Source: CAVYOD01 sp963770045
Lineage (GTDB): Bacteria > Acidobacteriota > Aminicenantia > Aminicenantales > CAVYOD01
Direction of reading: 5' to 3'
Assembly (NCBI GenBank): GCA_963770045.1
Contig: CAVYOD010000031.1
Location: 52,664-116,663 of the forward strand
Length of the DNA: 64,000 nt
Shown: positions 62,900-64,000 of the stretch, piece after piece
How positions within the stretch are numbered: the first letter of the stretch is position 1
Layout: each line of letters opens with the position of its first letter
Notes under the pieces: generated by a model
Told to the model about the DNA's origin: nothing
Databases searched by the model: none
What the model saw: the letters and a program-made list of their open reading frames with translations, nothing else
Made by a program: the position numbers and the translations under genes

Positions 62900-64000
62900 T
62901 TAGGCTTTATAGATTCTTACTCGGGTAGAAAATCGAGAAGGCATTCCAGTCATTTCGTCATAATCTTCGCCGATCAGGGCCAGAGGATGATCTCGCTTCT
63001 TGGATTTTTTCATCCCCGGCGCCTCTTCCGCCTTCCCGAGGGGAAGGCCGATGACTTGGGGCATAATTCCCGGAAAGATCTTGGCAAGAGCCTTGATCCT
63101 GCCGTTTGGCGACTCCACCCAGATGATTTCGTTGTCCCGAATAGAAGTTCTCTGGCCGTTTGAGGATTTAACTCAACCCAAGCCTGCCATTCGGACTTGA
63201 AACGAAAACCCAAGGCCTCCTGAAACCAGGGCATGTTTTCGCCGTTATCGTCTGCGGTGAAAGGCAGATCATACAGGTAAAGGAAAAAGGGATATTGCTC
63301 CTGATCTCCGGAAAACCGGGGCCCCATGTTCTTGAGGTCAAGAGAAGAAAAAAACTCAAATTTCCGGGATGAATTCTGATACAGAAAGCTCCTCTCACCA
63401 TAATGGTACACGGATCCAGCCAGCCTCCTTTTTCCATGAGATCCTTCAAAAAAGTGGGATATGATTCATGCTCGGTTTGCCACCAGCCTCTCTCCTCCAA
63501 TAACCTTAGTTCGGACTCCGCGTCAGGGGAAGTGAACACGCTCCTCTTTCTCCCCAAAAAGCCCCTCCAACCGATCCAGAAGGAGTTCTTTAAAGCTGGC
63601 CCATGGAAAATTGCGGGCTACTGAGTCTCCAGTTTTCTTCGCCAGAATTGATGACCGTATCCTCAAAAGGACGGCATTGATCACGAGGTTTAATAACCGG
63701 CTGATTGACCCCCACGATCGGAATCTTATTTAACACGGGGGCCTGGTTCTCCTGCCACTTCTCAAAAAGAGTCACGTCTGGAAGAATGAGATCCGCAAAA
63801 CTGTTCATTTCATCCCGGAAAGACGCGAAGCTGACAATAAAAGGGATCTTGTGTGCTATCTCATTGATTTTTCTTGAGATCAGAGAGGGAAAGAACTGGC
63901 TGTTGTTAGAAAGGAAAAGGCAATTGATCTCGTAAGGATGACCCGTCAGGACGTTGCTGACAAAGTCTTTCACCCGAAAGCCACGGCCATTCCCCTCCTC
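62900..64000 (-). CDS. Molybdopterin oxidoreductase catalytic subunit, C-terminal part (frameshifted, cut by window end)
   Basis: The visible 365 or so residues are the last third of a DMSO-reductase-family subunit. They include VSFASFRDEMNSFADLILPD with VTLFEKWQENQAPVLNKIP and, after several frame breaks between 63000 and 63650, ERGWWQTEHESYPTFLKDLM. The molybdopterin-dinucleotide-binding end is WQAWVELNPQTARELL and DNEIIWVESPNGRIKALAKI. The part with the molybdenum ligand and the N-terminal cluster lies beyond the window, so the substrate (polysulfide, thiosulfate, arsenate, or none as in alternative complex III) cannot be told. It is the first visible gene of the operon with the ferredoxin, NrfD and tetra-cytochrome genes. 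Confidence 0.82.

Noticed and set aside
1..64000. tRNA, rRNA, CRISPR arrays, insertion sequences
   Set aside because: I looked for cloverleaf-type sequence, regular spacer-repeat arrays and transposase motifs and found none. The short-repeat arrays have no unique spacers of even length.

Overview
The window reads as chromosomal DNA of an anaerobic or facultative diderm bacterium, most like an Acidobacteriota/Aminicenantes-type lineage. That placement is an inference from gene content: secreted M14, M16 and DUF885 peptidases, FlgO/TPR proteins, DUF6599, DUF362, ADP-forming acyl-CoA synthetase with IorAB, and many multihaem cytochromes. Most of the window is GC-rich. Two stretches are visibly AT-richer, about 4.3-7.0 kb and about 58.4-64 kb, and may have a different history. 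No rRNA, tRNA, CRISPR array or transposase was found. A large share of the long conserved genes are broken by single-base frameshifts, often in homopolymers, while the protein on both sides stays conserved. This looks more like sequencing error than decay, so broken genes are given here as whole loci.

Layout. 0-4.1 kb: a TPR/beta-barrel protein interrupted by one stop codon, and a secreted M14 carboxypeptidase. 4.3-7.0 kb: a coupled nucleotidyltransferase/partner pair behind a membrane FlgO-TPR protein. 7.2-38.5 kb: mostly housekeeping and peptide-catabolic genes. These include a DsrE-like protein, tandem ACT protein, epimerase, GlcD-type oxidase, catalytic and non-catalytic M16 peptidases, SNase, transketolase, an ABC exporter, an exported LanC-like protein, dGTPase, hydroxyacyl-CoA dehydrogenase, YggS, nitrilase, amidohydrolase, beta-lactamase-fold hydrolase, DUF885, an ADP-forming acyl-CoA synthetase and IorAB. 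Together they suggest breakdown of peptides to amino acids, 2-oxoacids and acyl-CoA, with ATP made by substrate-level phosphorylation and reduced ferredoxin left over.

38.8-58.4 kb is the centrepiece. An Rrf2/IscR-like regulator precedes a histidine kinase carrying a CXXCH haem site in its periplasmic sensor domain and an NtrC-type activator. A textbook sigma-54 promoter with two TGGGT...CCCA sites upstream then drives a lone receiver protein, a tiny coupled ORF, a decahaem DmsE/MtrA-type cytochrome and an MtrB-like outer-membrane barrel. This is a candidate porin-cytochrome conduit for extracellular electron transfer. Next come an HAO-like octahaem protein, the System II cytochrome c maturation genes (ResB, CcsA), a Rieske/cytochrome b complex flanked by an approximately 18-haem and a 9-haem cytochrome, a tetrahaem c554-like protein, two 11-haem membrane-anchored cytochromes and a b561-like diheme protein. 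About 70 c-haem sites fall within 20 kb.

58.4-64 kb, minus strand: an AIR-synthase/HypE-like protein, then an operon for a molybdopterin oxidoreductase (cut by the window end), a 16-Cys ferredoxin subunit, an NrfD-type membrane subunit and a protein made of four tandem cytochrome c domains.

Intergenic DNA is unusual. Three families of degenerate short repeats recur (a heptamer family, an octamer family and a GGGGAACGTCCCC motif), often in inverted pairs around genes or operons. Two long nested inverted-repeat structures also occur (23851-24001 and 28088-28288).
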